A stretch of 64,000 nt of DNA. It comes from Streptomyces calvus (lineage in GTDB: Bacteria; Actinomycetota; Actinomycetes; Streptomycetales; Streptomycetaceae). A model generated the notes under the pieces. It searched no databases. It worked only from the letters and a program-made list of their open reading frames with translations, and had not been told where the DNA came from. Below are positions 45,248-54,567 of the stretch, piece by piece (the stretch's first letter is position 1; each line of letters starts with the position of its first letter). Made by a program: the position numbers and the translations under genes. The DNA is taken from positions 372,001-436,000 of the forward strand of contig NZ_VCNP01000010.1 of NCBI RefSeq assembly GCF_006782915.1. Reading direction: 5' to 3'.

Positions 45248-46297
45248 ATGCCCCGTACGGGGAGTACGAGCACGGCGGCCGGGCCGACACTGGCGGTCGT
45301 GGCCCGTGAGGCGGGGGTGTCGGTGCCCACCGCGTCCAAGGTCGTCAACGGCCGGGACGACGTGGCCCCGGAGACCCGCCGGCGCGTCACGGAGGCCCTG
45401 GACCGGCTCGGCTACGTCAGAAGACCCCGGTTCGACGCCCGGCCGCCGCGCCTGGTGGACCTCGTGATGCACTCCCTGGAGGACTCCGCGTCGGGCGCGG
45501 TGCTGCACGGCGCCGAGCGGGCCGCGCACGACGCGGGCCTGGAGATCGTCGTCTCGACCGCCCCGGTCCGCGCTCGCGCCGAGCGCCCGGAGCGGGGCTG
45601 GCTGGACAGGATCGTGCCGCGCGGGTCGGCCGGGATCCTGTTCCACCTGGCCGGACCGAGCGAGCCGCAGTACGCGTGGCTGGAGCACCACCGCATCCCG
45701 TTCGTGCTGATCGACCCGGTGCACGAGCCGCCGCCCGGCGCCGTCTCGGTGGGCGGGGCGAACTGGCAGGGCGGCGTGACGGCCACGGAACACCTGCTGT
45801 CCCTGGGACACGAACGCATCGCCGTGGTCGCCGGGCACCGGAGCACCATGGCCGTCACCGCCCGCATCGCCGGCTACCGCTCCGCCCTCGCCGCCGCGGG
45901 CGTGCGCCACCGCCCCGAGTACGTCCGGCAGGCCGGGTCCGGCGAGGACGCCGCCCGCTGCCGCATGCGGGAACTCCTCGACCTGCCGGAGCCGCCGACG
46001 GCCGTCTTCGTCTGCTCGGACCGCATGGTGCCCGGCGTGTACGAGGCCCTGAGCGAGACGGGACTGCGCGTCCCGGACGACATGAGCGTCGTCGGCTTCG
46101 ACGACCTGCCCGAGGCCCGCTGGCTCACTCCGGCCGTGACCACGGTCCGTCAGCCCCTGTCGGAGATGGCGGCGACGGCCCTGCACCTGCTCCTGCGCAT
46201 GATGGACGGCAACCGCCCGGAGAGCACCCGCACGGAACTGTCGACCCGGCTGGTGGAACGGGCGAGCACGGCGGGGCCGGCACCCGGATGTCCGTGA
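45248..46297 (+). CDS. LacI-family transcriptional regulator
   Basis: 349 residues. The HTH is at about residues 14-60 (PTLAVVAREAGVSVPTASKVVNGRDDVAPETRRRV) with the hinge helix to about 70. The periplasmic-binding-protein-like sensor domain follows (GILFHLAGPSE, HHRIPFVLIDPVHEPP, GGVTATEHLLSLGHERIAVVAG, PTAVFVCSDRMVPGVYEAL, VPDDMSVVGFDDLPEARWLTPAVTTVRQP). It probably senses a sugar. GAGAGG precedes the ATG. A LacI-type operator is at 45203-45214. Candidate targets are itself and the divergent carboxylesterase. Confidence 0.92.
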   Translation: MPRTGSTSTAAGPTLAVVAREAGVSVPTASKVVNGRDDVAPETRRRVTEALDRLGYVRRPRFDARPPRLVDLVMHSLEDSASGAVLHGAERAAHDAGLEIVVSTAPVRARAERPERGWLDRIVPRGSAGILFHLAGPSEPQYAWLEHHRIPFVLIDPVHEPPPGAVSVGGANWQGGVTATEHLLSLGHERIAVVAGHRSTMAVTARIAGYRSALAAAGVRHRPEYVRQAGSGEDAARCRMRELLDLPEPPTAVFVCSDRMVPGVYEALSETGLRVPDDMSVVGFDDLPEARWLTPAVTTVRQPLSEMAATALHLLLRMMDGNRPESTRTELSTRLVERASTAGPAPGCP

Positions 46298-46451
46298 ACG
46301 TCCGTCATGTCAGGCCGGGGTGACGTACCATCGGCCGACCGTGGCGCCCTATATCACAGGGCCTGACCGATACAAGCCGTTATCGGGCCGCTCTCAGCCA
46401 CCTTTCTCCCACATCACCTTCTGTCACCTCGTCCGCCCTTATGCTGCCCGC

Positions 46452-47201
46452 GTGACCAACGACGTGACGAGCGCCACACCGAGCGCGTCGGCAGGTGCGA
46501 ACCCCCCGGACGACGCGGCGACGACGCCTCCCCCGTGGCCGCGGCGTGCGGTGCTGTGGGTGCGCGACGCCTCCAAGGGTGCCTGGCCGCTCACCCTGCT
46601 GCTCCTGGCCGATCTCGTGACCGTCCTCGGCGCGGGCGCCATCTGGCTGACGCTCGGCGGGGATCCCACGGTGGTCGGCGCGACGGCCGCGGCCCTGCTG
46701 GCCTTCGCCGCGGCCATGCTGCCGCTGCTCCGGCGCGACAGCGCCGACCGGGAACCGCCGTGGTTCCCGCCGTTCGTCCTCGTGGTCATCCCGCTGGCCG
46801 TGCTGACCGTGGGGCTGCCCGCGCTGGGCATCCGGACGTATCTGGAGAGCCGCCCCGTGGACGTGACGAACCGCGTGGAACTCGACTTCGCCCCTCCGCT
46901 GGTGGACGGCGAGACGGCCACGGCAACCGTGCGGACCGGCGACGCGAAGCCGCGGCTCGACATCGCCTTCGACGTCCTCCCGCACGATCCCGCCGCACCC
47001 GTGTGCACACCGGGCAGCGAGCTGACCGTGACGCTGCGCTCGGGCTCCGGACGGAACCAGAGCCAGACCGGCGCGCCCGGCACCGAGTTCACCTTCGGCC
47101 TGGGACGCGGAACGACCGAGGCCCGGCTGTCCGTCCAGGTGCACGCGGAACCGGGCTGCGAAGTGAAACTGGCCGTCGCCTCGGCGCGGATGGACGACTA
47201 G
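46452..47201 (+). CDS. Membrane protein of unknown function, probably leaderless
   Basis: 249 residues. A disordered N-terminus is followed by three hydrophobic segments (about 45-65, 73-90 and 100-120). An extracytoplasmic beta-type domain of about 125 residues then has two cysteines (PVCTPGSEL, EPGCEVKL). I recognise no family. The GTG at 46452 has no ribosome site, but a TATGCT hexamer ends 7 bp before it, as expected for a leaderless transcript starting at the GTG. The solute-binding lipoprotein gene follows after 9 bp, so the two are one operon and may form a sensory or transport pair. Confidence 0.65.
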   Translation: MTNDVTSATPSASAGANPPDDAATTPPPWPRRAVLWVRDASKGAWPLTLLLLADLVTVLGAGAIWLTLGGDPTVVGATAAALLAFAAAMLPLLRRDSADREPPWFPPFVLVVIPLAVLTVGLPALGIRTYLESRPVDVTNRVELDFAPPLVDGETATATVRTGDAKPRLDIAFDVLPHDPAAPVCTPGSELTVTLRSGSGRNQSQTGAPGTEFTFGLGRGTTEARLSVQVHAEPGCEVKLAVASARMDD

Positions 47202-47210
47202 GAAAGCCCG

Positions 47211-48110
47211 GTGACCGCCATGACGCACGCTCCGCACCACCCGCGCCGCCGGCGCCCGACGGGTCACCGTCTCGCCCGTCTCACGGCGGCGGCCCTGCTG
47301 CTGCTCACCGGCGCGGCCTGCACGGGCACCGACGACGGCGACGAGGACCACCTCCACGGCACCGTCTTCATCGGCGGGAAGAACGACCAGCCGGGCTTCA
47401 ACCTCAGCAAGGGGCCCACCGACCGCGGCTTCGAGGTCGACCTGGCCGCCTACCTCGGCCGGCAGATCGGCTTCACCCCGAAGTTCTACGACGTCGTCTC
47501 CTCCCAGCGGGAGCAGGAACTCGTCTCCGAGTCGTCGGCCCTCGTCATCGCCACCTACTCCATCACCCCGGAGCGGGACAGGAAGGTCGACTTCGTGGGC
47601 CCGTACTTCGTCACCAAGCAGGCCTTCCTGGTCCGCGAGGACTACCAGGGCATCAAGCGGGAGAAGGACGTCGCCGGCAAGGTGGTCTGCACGGTCGAGA
47701 ACTCCACGTCGGCCATCGCTCCCCTGCCCGGCGACACGACCCCGCACCTGGAGAGCACCTACTCGACGTGCGTGCGCAAGCTGCAACAGGGCGACGTCGA
47801 CGCGGTGTTCACCGACGAGGCGCTGCTCTACGGCTTCGTCGAGCAGCAGAAGAACAGCAAGGTCCCCCTCAGGGTCGTGCCCGACGTGTCGTTCGGGAAC
47901 ATCAACCGGTACGGCATCGGGCTGCCGCAGGGCCGGACCAGCGACTGCCGCAAGCTCCGGAAGGCGTTGCGCGGCTACCTCGCCGAGGAGTGGGCCGGCG
48001 ACGTCAAGGCGCAACTGCCCGCGCTGGTCGCCGCGTACCCGGGTGACTGGGAGAACCAGTTCCGTCCCGATCCGGAGGACGTGGACACGTACTCCTCCTG
48101 CGGGGACTGA
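47211..48110 (+). CDS. Solute-binding lipoprotein (SBP family 3)
   Basis: 299 residues from a GTG preceded by GGAAAG. The lipoprotein signal peptide has lipobox L-T-G-A-A-C. The mature protein has SBP_bac_3 features: TDRGFEVDLAAYLGRQIGF, LVIATYSITPERDRKVDFVGPYFVTKQAFLV and QGDVDAVFTDEALLYGFV. These fit amino-acid (glutamate-type) binding proteins. No ABC permease or ATPase gene is nearby; the partner is the small membrane protein upstream, so it may serve sensing rather than transport. Its stop codon directly abuts that of the convergent ThuA gene. Confidence 0.82.
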   Translation: MTAMTHAPHHPRRRRPTGHRLARLTAAALLLLTGAACTGTDDGDEDHLHGTVFIGGKNDQPGFNLSKGPTDRGFEVDLAAYLGRQIGFTPKFYDVVSSQREQELVSESSALVIATYSITPERDRKVDFVGPYFVTKQAFLVREDYQGIKREKDVAGKVVCTVENSTSAIAPLPGDTTPHLESTYSTCVRKLQQGDVDAVFTDEALLYGFVEQQKNSKVPLRVVPDVSFGNINRYGIGLPQGRTSDCRKLRKALRGYLAEEWAGDVKAQLPALVAAYPGDWENQFRPDPEDVDTYSSCGD

Positions 48111-48770
48111 TCAGCGGGCGGCGGCCCAGGTGATCCCGCCCAGCAGGTGGGCACGGAAGTCCGGGTCGTCGTAGATCTCGGCGGTGTGGCCGAGGGCCGT
48201 GTAGAAGACGCGGCCGGCGCCCTGGTCGCGGCACCAGACCAGCGGGTGGTCGTCGCCCATGCCGCCGCCGTCGTACGACGACTCGTCGGCACGGACCAGG
48301 ACGCGCACGCGTCCCCGCGGGTTGGTGCGGAAGTCGTACCACTCGTCGGTGACGTGCCAGACGGCGGGCAGGTGCCGGGTCGCCGGATGGTCGTGGTCCT
48401 CGACCACGGCGCGGCCCGGCTGGAGCGCCGGGTGGCGGTCGAAGCGGGCGCCGAGCAGGTCGCCGTAGTACGGCCAGTCGTACTCCGTGCAGGCCGCGGC
48501 GTGCACGCCGACGAAACCGCCGCCCGCCTCGACGTACGCGCCGAGCCGCCGCCGGCCGGCCGGGGTGAGGACCTCGCCGCTGGTGGAGAGGAACACGACG
48601 GCGGCGTACCGGTCGAGCGGCGCCTCGAAAACGGCGGGGTCCTCGGTCGCGTCGACCCCGAGGGCACGGGAGCCGCCGAGGCCGCGCAGGGCGGCGATCC
48701 CGGCCGGAATGGAGTCGTGCCGGTAGTCGGCGGTGCGGGTGTAGACGAGGAGCGCGGGAGTGGCGGCCAT
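48111..48770 (-). CDS. ThuA-domain protein
   Basis: 219 residues covering one ThuA (trehalose-utilisation, class-I-amidotransferase-like) domain. Motifs: LLVYTRTADYRHDSIPAG, VVFLSTSGEVLTPAGRRRLGAYVEAGGGFVGVHAAACTEYDWPYYGDLLGARF, HPALQPGRAVVEDHDHPATRHLP, PLVWCRDQGAGRVFYTALGHTAE. Such domains are tied to carbohydrate metabolism, but their chemistry is not settled. There is no signal peptide. It is a single gene, with the LysR gene divergent 151 bp upstream. Confidence 0.88.
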   Translation of the reverse strand: MAATPALLVYTRTADYRHDSIPAGIAALRGLGGSRALGVDATEDPAVFEAPLDRYAAVVFLSTSGEVLTPAGRRRLGAYVEAGGGFVGVHAAACTEYDWPYYGDLLGARFDRHPALQPGRAVVEDHDHPATRHLPAVWHVTDEWYDFRTNPRGRVRVLVRADESSYDGGGMGDDHPLVWCRDQGAGRVFYTALGHTAEIYDDPDFRAHLLGGITWAAAR

Positions 48771-48921
48771 GCGCCGGAGCCTATGCGAGGACGGCGGAAA
48801 CCCCGGTGGCGGGAGGCCGCTGCACCGGTGCGGAGGGCCGGGAGCAGCTCCACGTCGGCCAGGTCGGCCGCTTACGATGACAGCGTCTGCGGTGGGCCGC
48901 CGCGGGAGAGGACGGGAGCCG

Positions 48922-49821
48922 ATGAGCAGCCTTCGCCAGTTCGAGTACGCCCTGGCGGTCGCCGAGGAGGGCTCGGTGACGGCCGCGGCGGAACGGCTGC
49001 ACGTCGCCCAGCCGTCGGTGTCCCAGCAGATCCGCGGCCTGGAGCGGGAACTCGGCGTGCAGTTGTTCGCCCGCACGCCGACCGGGCTGGTGCCCACGGT
49101 GGTCGGGCGTGCGTTCCTGCGGGAGGCGGAAATCGCGGTGAGCGCGTCGCGGCGGGCGCGGGCGACGGCGCGGGCGGGTGCCGACGAGCTGGTCGGCGAG
49201 CTGGTGGTCGCCGTGCAGATGGGTTTCGGCACACAGCAGTTGCCGCGCGCGCTGAGTGCGCTGCGCCGCCGTTTCCCGCGGCTGGAGGTCACCGTCTTCG
49301 AGGAGCCGAGCGCCGCCGAGCTGGAGCGGCTGTGCCGCCGGGGCGTGCTGGACTTCGCGCTGATGCCGGCGTGCGAGCGGGGCCCCGCCGGGGCCCACCA
49401 CCTCGGCGACGAGGAGCTCGTCGTGGTGCTGGGCGCCGGACAGCGGCAGGCGGCCGCGGACCGGGTCGCGCTGCGCGACCTGGCGGGCGAGCCGTGGGTG
49501 CGGTTCGACCGCGACAGCGCGCTCGACGGCGTCCTGCTGAACGTGCTGCGGGACAACGGTCTGACGCCGGCCACGGCCGCCCGCGTGTCCCAGACGGCGA
49601 CGGCCGTGCGCTGGGCCGCGCAGGGCCTGGGGGTGACCCTGGTACCGGCGTCGGCGGTGCCCGACGGCCACGAGCACCTCGTCCGCCCGGTGTCCCCGGC
49701 CGTGTCCCAGCCCGTCATCGCCGTGGTCCGGCAGGACGCGGGCCCGGCCGAGACGGCCCTGCTCGAACTCCTGCGCGAGGAAGAGTGGTTCGTGCCCGCT
49801 TCCTCCTCACCGGCGTCCTGA
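48922..49821 (+). CDS. LysR-family transcriptional regulator
   Basis: 299 residues. The winged HTH is at residues 1-60 (LRQFEYALAVAEEGSVTAAAERLHVAQPSVSQQIRGLERELGVQLF). The effector domain starts near 90 (LVVAVQMGFGTQQLPRALSALRRRFP) and includes LGVTLVPASAVPDG. The frame is open upstream, but the HTH begins exactly at MSSLRQFEYA, preceded by GGGAGCCG. It is divergent from the ThuA gene, a plausible target, and convergent with an SDR gene. Confidence 0.9.
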   Translation: MSSLRQFEYALAVAEEGSVTAAAERLHVAQPSVSQQIRGLERELGVQLFARTPTGLVPTVVGRAFLREAEIAVSASRRARATARAGADELVGELVVAVQMGFGTQQLPRALSALRRRFPRLEVTVFEEPSAAELERLCRRGVLDFALMPACERGPAGAHHLGDEELVVVLGAGQRQAAADRVALRDLAGEPWVRFDRDSALDGVLLNVLRDNGLTPATAARVSQTATAVRWAAQGLGVTLVPASAVPDGHEHLVRPVSPAVSQPVIAVVRQDAGPAETALLELLREEEWFVPASSSPAS

Positions 49822-50030
49822 CGGGCCCGGAGGGAAACGGGCGCGACCACGACCGGGGTCGCGCTGGGGAAGGAACTCCGGCATGGGCGAACACAGCGAC
49901 AGGAACGTGAACATCGCGGGCCCGTTCCTCTTCTCATGAATCGGCGGCGTGCCCGGTTCCCTGATCCGTATTCGACGTACGGCATCCGAATCCCAAATGC
50001 CGGGAACGGCGTTCCGGAATTCCGTTTCCC

Positions 50031-50810
50031 TCACCCCCTGGGGAATTCGCCGCCGTCCACGACGAGGTTGCTGCCGGTCAGCCAGCCCGCCCGGTCGGAC
50101 ACCAGGAAGAGCACGGCGTGGGCGATGTCGTCGGGCTCGCCGTCGCGTCCGAGCGGCGGGGTGGCGACGGCGGCGGTCCGCCCCGAGTCCGCGCCCAGGC
50201 GCGCCCACTGCTCGCGGGTCGCCTCGCCGCCGGGGGTGGCGGTCCTGCCAGGGGTCACCGTGTTGACCCGGATGCCGAACGGGGCGAGTTCCAGCGCCAG
50301 TCCGCGACTGTAGTTCTCCAGCGCCGCCTTCGCCGCCGTGTAGTGCAGGAACGGCGGCGCCGAGGTGGGAACCGCGGCGGAGGAGACGTGCACGATCACC
50401 CCGGAGCGCCGTTCCCGCATCCCCGGCACCAGCAGCGAGTCCAGCCGGACCGCCGCCAGGTAGTTCAGGTCCAGGGCGTTCTGCCACTCCTCGTCGGGGA
50501 TGGTCGAGGCACTCGGGTGCGGTCGTGCCCCGCCCGCGTTGTCGACCAGGATGTCCACCCCGCCCAGTACCTCCCGCGCGGCCTCGGCGAGCGCCTCCGC
50601 TCCGGCCCTGGTGCGCACGTCGGCCTCCACGAAGGCGGCCCCCTCGGGCACCGTGCCCGTCGCCGACCTCGCGGTGGTGAGCACCTCGGCGCCCGCGCCC
50701 AGGAGTTGACGCACGACGGCCGCCCCGATGCCGCGTGAGCCCCCCGTCACCAGGGCCCGCTTTCCCGCGAGCTCTTGCGTTCCGTTCTCGTCCTTCTCAG
50801 CCGTGGCCAT
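50031..50810 (-). CDS. SDR-family oxidoreductase
   Basis: 259 residues, classical SDR length. The cofactor motif is ALVTGGSRGIGAAVV, followed by NAGGARP (N-A-G) and the catalytic Ser/Tyr/Lys in VSSAAVPTSAPPFLHYTAAKAAL. The C-terminal region is LGRDGEPDDIAHAVLFLVSDRAGWLTGSNLVVDGG. It reduces or oxidises a ketone/alcohol with NAD(P)(H); the substrate is unknown. ATG 50810 is chosen because it starts a normal N-terminus; an upstream extension to 50939 has no ribosome site. Confidence 0.9.
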   Translation of the reverse strand: MATAEKDENGTQELAGKRALVTGGSRGIGAAVVRQLLGAGAEVLTTARSATGTVPEGAAFVEADVRTRAGAEALAEAAREVLGGVDILVDNAGGARPHPSASTIPDEEWQNALDLNYLAAVRLDSLLVPGMRERRSGVIVHVSSAAVPTSAPPFLHYTAAKAALENYSRGLALELAPFGIRVNTVTPGRTATPGGEATREQWARLGADSGRTAAVATPPLGRDGEPDDIAHAVLFLVSDRAGWLTGSNLVVDGGEFPRG

Positions 50811-51103
50811 GCCACCGGTCCTCTCGCATCGTGTATGTGACCGCCCGACGGAAAAGGGAAAAGGGAAAGTGACCGGGTCGCGTGCAGGAACTGCCGTTCC
50901 GAAGGAATCGCGACCCGTTTCCCGTCGAGCTGTTTTCACGCTACGTTCGCGAAAGAGCGGGAGGCAAAGACGAATTTCGAGCAGGGGGTATAGGGATGTC
51001 CTATGGCGTCACCGCCACCGCTGCCGTCCGGTTCGCGAGGGCTGCGGGGGCCGTGGTGCGGGTTCGGCCGGACGGAGCGCGGTTTTCGTGCCGGGCCCGG
51101 AGT

Positions 51104-52801
51104 TCAGTGGACGTCGCCGACCATGCCGAGTACCAGCGCCAGGCGCCTCTTGGGTACCGAGCCGAACTTCCGGCGGACGTTCAGGACGTAGTTGCGCGCG
51201 GTTCCGACCGTGATGCCCAGCCGGTCGGCGATCTCCACCGCGGTGAACCCCTGCGCCGCGAGCACCGCCACGTCACGCTCGCGGGGCGTGAGCCCGGCGT
51301 TCACCTGGTGGCGTTGGTTGTCCGGTACGTGGAGCAGGCCGCCGTGCAGGAAGCGGTCGCGGGCCAGGGTGGCCAGTGATCTGTCGGCTCCCGCCGTGGT
51401 GAACAGCTCGGCGGCGCGGTCGCGGGCGTGGGTCCGTTCCGTCGGGGAAGGGGCGACCCTGGCGGCGGCGTGGTAGGCGCGGCCGGCGGTGATGGGCTCG
51501 CCCATGGCGGCCAGGGCGTCCGCACCCTCGACCAGGGCGGCCCAGCCGCGCTTGCCGGCGAGGTGTCCCTCGACGACCGAACGGATCGCGGCGGCGCGCG
51601 GGGAGGGAGACCAGAACCGGGACATGGCGGCGGCCTCGTCCCGGGCCGCGTCCGGTGCGATCTCCGTCAGCGCGAGCAGGGCGTCCTCCCAGCCGAAGTG
51701 GTGCTCGGCCTCGCGTGCCTTCCGCAGGATCGGCGGCAGTCCGCGCGCCGGGCGCGGCTCGCGGCGGGCATGCCGGATGTACGCGAGGGTCGCCGCCGCG
51801 GTCGCACCGCACGGCGGCGAGGTCGCGTACGCCACCGTGACGACCGTTTCGAGGTCGTCGTACGGCAGGCGGCGGGCCGTCTCGAACGTCACCGCGGCCG
51901 CGACGGCCGTGCCGAGTTCACGGATGCCCGGCGCGGTGCCCGCCCTCGCGACCGCAGCCTGTTCCCGCGCGACGTCCAGGTGTCCGGTGCGGTGACGCAC
52001 GAGCGCCTCGACCGCGGCGAACTTGTTGACCCAGGGCCCCCGGCCCACCACGCGGCCGCGCGCCACCGCCTCCAGAGCGGTCGGGTAGTCCCCGAAGTAC
52101 ACGCAGGTCAGAGCCCAGTTCAGATAGTTCAGCGCGGCGACCTCGCCGGTGACCGCGTCCAGGTCGGCCGGCAGCAGCGAGGCGGCCTGGCGCCAGCGAC
52201 CGGGCGCGCGCTTGCGTCCCTGGTACGTCTCGCACGCGGCGAGCATGCCGGCGACCAGGGCGATGATCCACGGCTCCCCGGACCGCTTCGCCAGGGCCAG
52301 CGCCCGGCGGGCGAGTTCCCGCCGGTAGGAGGGGCTGAGGCCGGCGTCGGCGGGGAAGGACATGCGGCTGAGGGCGAGGGCCTGTCCCCCGATGTCGCCT
52401 GCCGCGGTGAACTCGAAGAGGGCCCGGGTGCCGTACTCGGCCATCGCCTTTCCCCGCGCGGCCCGTGCCTGTGCGAGGAACACCGCGCCGCGTGCGCGGG
52501 GCGTGTGGCAGGCGGCGGCCAACTCGTCGAGGAACTCCCAGGGTGCGGGGCCCGGTGCGCCCCACCGGGTGAGCAGGGACGTCATCTCGGCGAGGGCGAT
52601 CCGGTCGTCGTCGGCGAGCGGCGTTCCTCCCGCGCGGGTGTCGCGCAGGATGTCGAAACCGTGGTCCGCCCGGCCACCGAGCGCGGCCGACTCGGCTCTG
52701 CGCAGCTGTTCCCGAACGGCAGTGGAGACGTTCGCGGCGAAGGACGCGTGGGACGTCCCCGGCAGGAGCGCGCGACGCGCCTCGGACACATTGTCGTTCA
52801 T
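51104..52801 (-). CDS. LuxR-type HTH regulator with TPR-like body and no ATPase domain
   Basis: 565 residues. The C-terminal LuxR HTH (about 500-565) is LTPRERDVAVLAAQGFTAVEIADRLGITVGTARNYVLNVRRKFG. The preceding 480 residues are Ala-rich paired helices like TPR arrays of LAL/SARP-type regulators. There is no P-loop, unlike LAL regulators, so it may be a truncated relative or a separate class. It may sense a peptide or protein through the helical array. An intergenic region of about 500 bp separates it from the divergent subtilisin gene, a candidate target. Confidence 0.8.
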   Translation of the reverse strand: MNDNVSEARRALLPGTSHASFAANVSTAVREQLRRAESAALGGRADHGFDILRDTRAGGTPLADDDRIALAEMTSLLTRWGAPGPAPWEFLDELAAACHTPRARGAVFLAQARAARGKAMAEYGTRALFEFTAAGDIGGQALALSRMSFPADAGLSPSYRRELARRALALAKRSGEPWIIALVAGMLAACETYQGRKRAPGRWRQAASLLPADLDAVTGEVAALNYLNWALTCVYFGDYPTALEAVARGRVVGRGPWVNKFAAVEALVRHRTGHLDVAREQAAVARAGTAPGIRELGTAVAAAVTFETARRLPYDDLETVVTVAYATSPPCGATAAATLAYIRHARREPRPARGLPPILRKAREAEHHFGWEDALLALTEIAPDAARDEAAAMSRFWSPSPRAAAIRSVVEGHLAGKRGWAALVEGADALAAMGEPITAGRAYHAAARVAPSPTERTHARDRAAELFTTAGADRSLATLARDRFLHGGLLHVPDNQRHQVNAGLTPRERDVAVLAAQGFTAVEIADRLGITVGTARNYVLNVRRKFGSVPKRRLALVLGMVGDVH

Positions 52802-53302
52802 GGTTCAAGCGAGAATAGGTGCAGTTCTTGGATTGTCCTAGAGCCGGAACCGAGGCTTTCATTTCCGTCGACGGACCGCGGCCGTCGTACCGTTCCGAGC
52901 CGAGGACTGCCCATGAACGCATCCCGCACGCCGGTCGTGTCCGTGCTCAACGGCGCGACCGCGGCCGCGTGGCGGGCCGACTGCGGCGCACCGTCGGCCG
53001 CTCGGGCACCGACGCGCGGATCAGGAAGCGGAAGCCGACGGCCCGCCGGAGCGGCGTACTGCACGGCGCGTCGCACACCGGGCCGGCGAGCCGACTCGGC
53101 GACCGGCAGCGGCTCTTCCACGGCACGGCGTGCAGGCCGATCACCGGCGACTTCGCGACTGCGGGGCAGAGGGTCGTGATCGCCGCGGGCGCCACCCAGG
53201 TCGGACTGCTCCACCTCTGAGGCGCCCACCACCAGTTCACCCTCACCGGGCGGCAGGCCGGCTGACCATCGGTGCTCCGTCCGTCACCCAGGAGAGGAAC
53301 CC
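52802..53302. other. Long intergenic region, possible decayed gene
   Basis: 501 bp between the LuxR-type gene and the subtilisin gene. Plus-strand frames have a start at MNASRTPVVSVLNGAT (about 52914) and, in another frame, an ending GDFATAGQRVVIAAGATQVG (to 53220). They would join only through a frameshift. Neither looks like a complete protein, so a decayed small gene is possible. AGGAGAGG before 53303 is the subtilisin ribosome site. Confidence 0.4.
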
Positions 53303-54412
53303 ATGTCCCACCACCGCACCTTCACTCTGGCCGCGTCGCTCCTCGGCGCCGCCGCACTGCTGAGCACTTCGGCCGGCCTCGCGCACGCCGGCACCGACGA
53401 CCCGCTGCGCGGCGACCAGTGGGGTCTGGACCAGGTCCACGCCGAACAGGCGTGGGCCACCAGCACCGGCGCCGGTGCCGTCGTGGCCGTCGTGGACACC
53501 GGAGTCGATCTGACCCACCCCGACCTCAAGGGCAACCTGGTGGCCGGCGCCACGTTCACCGGCTGCGGCCAGCAGGCCCAGCCGTGCGGGAACGGCGACT
53601 TCCGCGGACCGGACGGCCAGAACAACGGCGACGAGCACGGCACTCACGTCGCGGGCATCGTGGCCGCTGTCGCCGACAACGGCACCGGCGTCGCCGGGGT
53701 CGCGCCGAACGCCGACATCATGCCGGTCAAGGTGCTGGAGGAAGGCAGCGGCACCTTCGAGGACATAGCCGCCGGCATACGGTGGGCGGCGGACCACGGT
53801 GCCGACGTCATCAACATGAGCCTCGGCGGGCTGGCGGGAACGCAGGCCCTCACCCTCACCGGCCTGGAGTCCTCAGTGACCGAGGCGATCGCCTACGCGA
53901 ACGCGAAGGGCACGGCGGTCATCGCCGCCGCCGGGAACTCGGCCACCCCGTTCTGCAGCACCCCCGCATGGGAGCCCGGCGCCATCTGTGTGGCTTCGAC
54001 CGACCGCAACGAGCTGAAGAGCTGGTTCTCCGAACTGCCGAACAAGCCCGACCTGAAGGCCGTCGCCGCTCCCGGCGGCGCGGCACTGACCTCCTGCAAG
54101 GACGACATCGTGTCCACGGTGCCGGCCGGCACCGGGTCCGCGTCCTGCGGCCAGAAGGACTACGACTACTACGCCGGCACGTCCATGGCCACGCCGCACG
54201 TCGCGGGCGTCGCCGCCCTGCTCTTCGCACAGGGCCGGACCCTGGCCGACGTCGAGGCCGCGCTGCTCGACACGGCCCGCCAGCCGGGCACCGGGCTGAC
54301 GGGCGTCTACTCACCGGTTCACGGCTGGGGCATCGCGGACGCCACCGCCGCCGTCCAGTACGCCGGGGCGGCCACCGTCAAGGACCGCAAGGGCGGTACG
54401 AAGGAACGCTGA
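53303..54412 (+). CDS. Secreted subtilisin-like serine protease (S8)
   Basis: 369 residues. The Sec signal peptide ends near GLAHAG. The catalytic triad is Asp65 (VAVVDTGVDLTHPDL), His112 (DEHGTHVAGIVAAVAD) and Ser294 (YAGTSMATPHVAGVAALL); the oxyanion Asn is in AAAGNSATPF. Six cysteines in the mature part (GCGQQAQPC, PFCSTP, GAIC, SCKDD, SCGQ) suggest disulphides. There is no clear propeptide (I9) domain between signal and catalytic domain; only about 15 residues separate them, which is short for a subtilisin. It is terminated by the hairpin at 54440-54474. Confidence 0.92.
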   Translation: MSHHRTFTLAASLLGAAALLSTSAGLAHAGTDDPLRGDQWGLDQVHAEQAWATSTGAGAVVAVVDTGVDLTHPDLKGNLVAGATFTGCGQQAQPCGNGDFRGPDGQNNGDEHGTHVAGIVAAVADNGTGVAGVAPNADIMPVKVLEEGSGTFEDIAAGIRWAADHGADVINMSLGGLAGTQALTLTGLESSVTEAIAYANAKGTAVIAAAGNSATPFCSTPAWEPGAICVASTDRNELKSWFSELPNKPDLKAVAAPGGAALTSCKDDIVSTVPAGTGSASCGQKDYDYYAGTSMATPHVAGVAALLFAQGRTLADVEAALLDTARQPGTGLTGVYSPVHGWGIADATAAVQYAGAATVKDRKGGTKER

Positions 54413-54439
54413 CCCGATCGCCTGCCACCGATCGACAGG

Positions 54440-54474
54440 GGCGGCCACCCGGGAGTACTGGGTGGCCGCCCCCA
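54440..54474 (+). terminator. Strong hairpin terminator after the subtilisin gene
   Basis: A perfect 13-bp stem (GGGGCGGCCACCC at 54440-54452 with its complement at 54462-54474), 9-nt loop, starting 28 bp after the stop codon. Confidence 0.85.
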
Positions 54475-54567
54475 TGCGTGAAGGGCCGAGCAGGTTGGTG
54501 TCACCGTGGCCACAACCCTGGCCACCGGCGTCCCCGGTGCCTTCACGGCCCCTGCCGGAACCGGTCG

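Noticed and set aside
48105..48116. Stop codons of two convergent genes share TGATCA
   Set aside because: The exact abutment is curious but is expected by chance in a tightly packed genome; no hairpin is visible.
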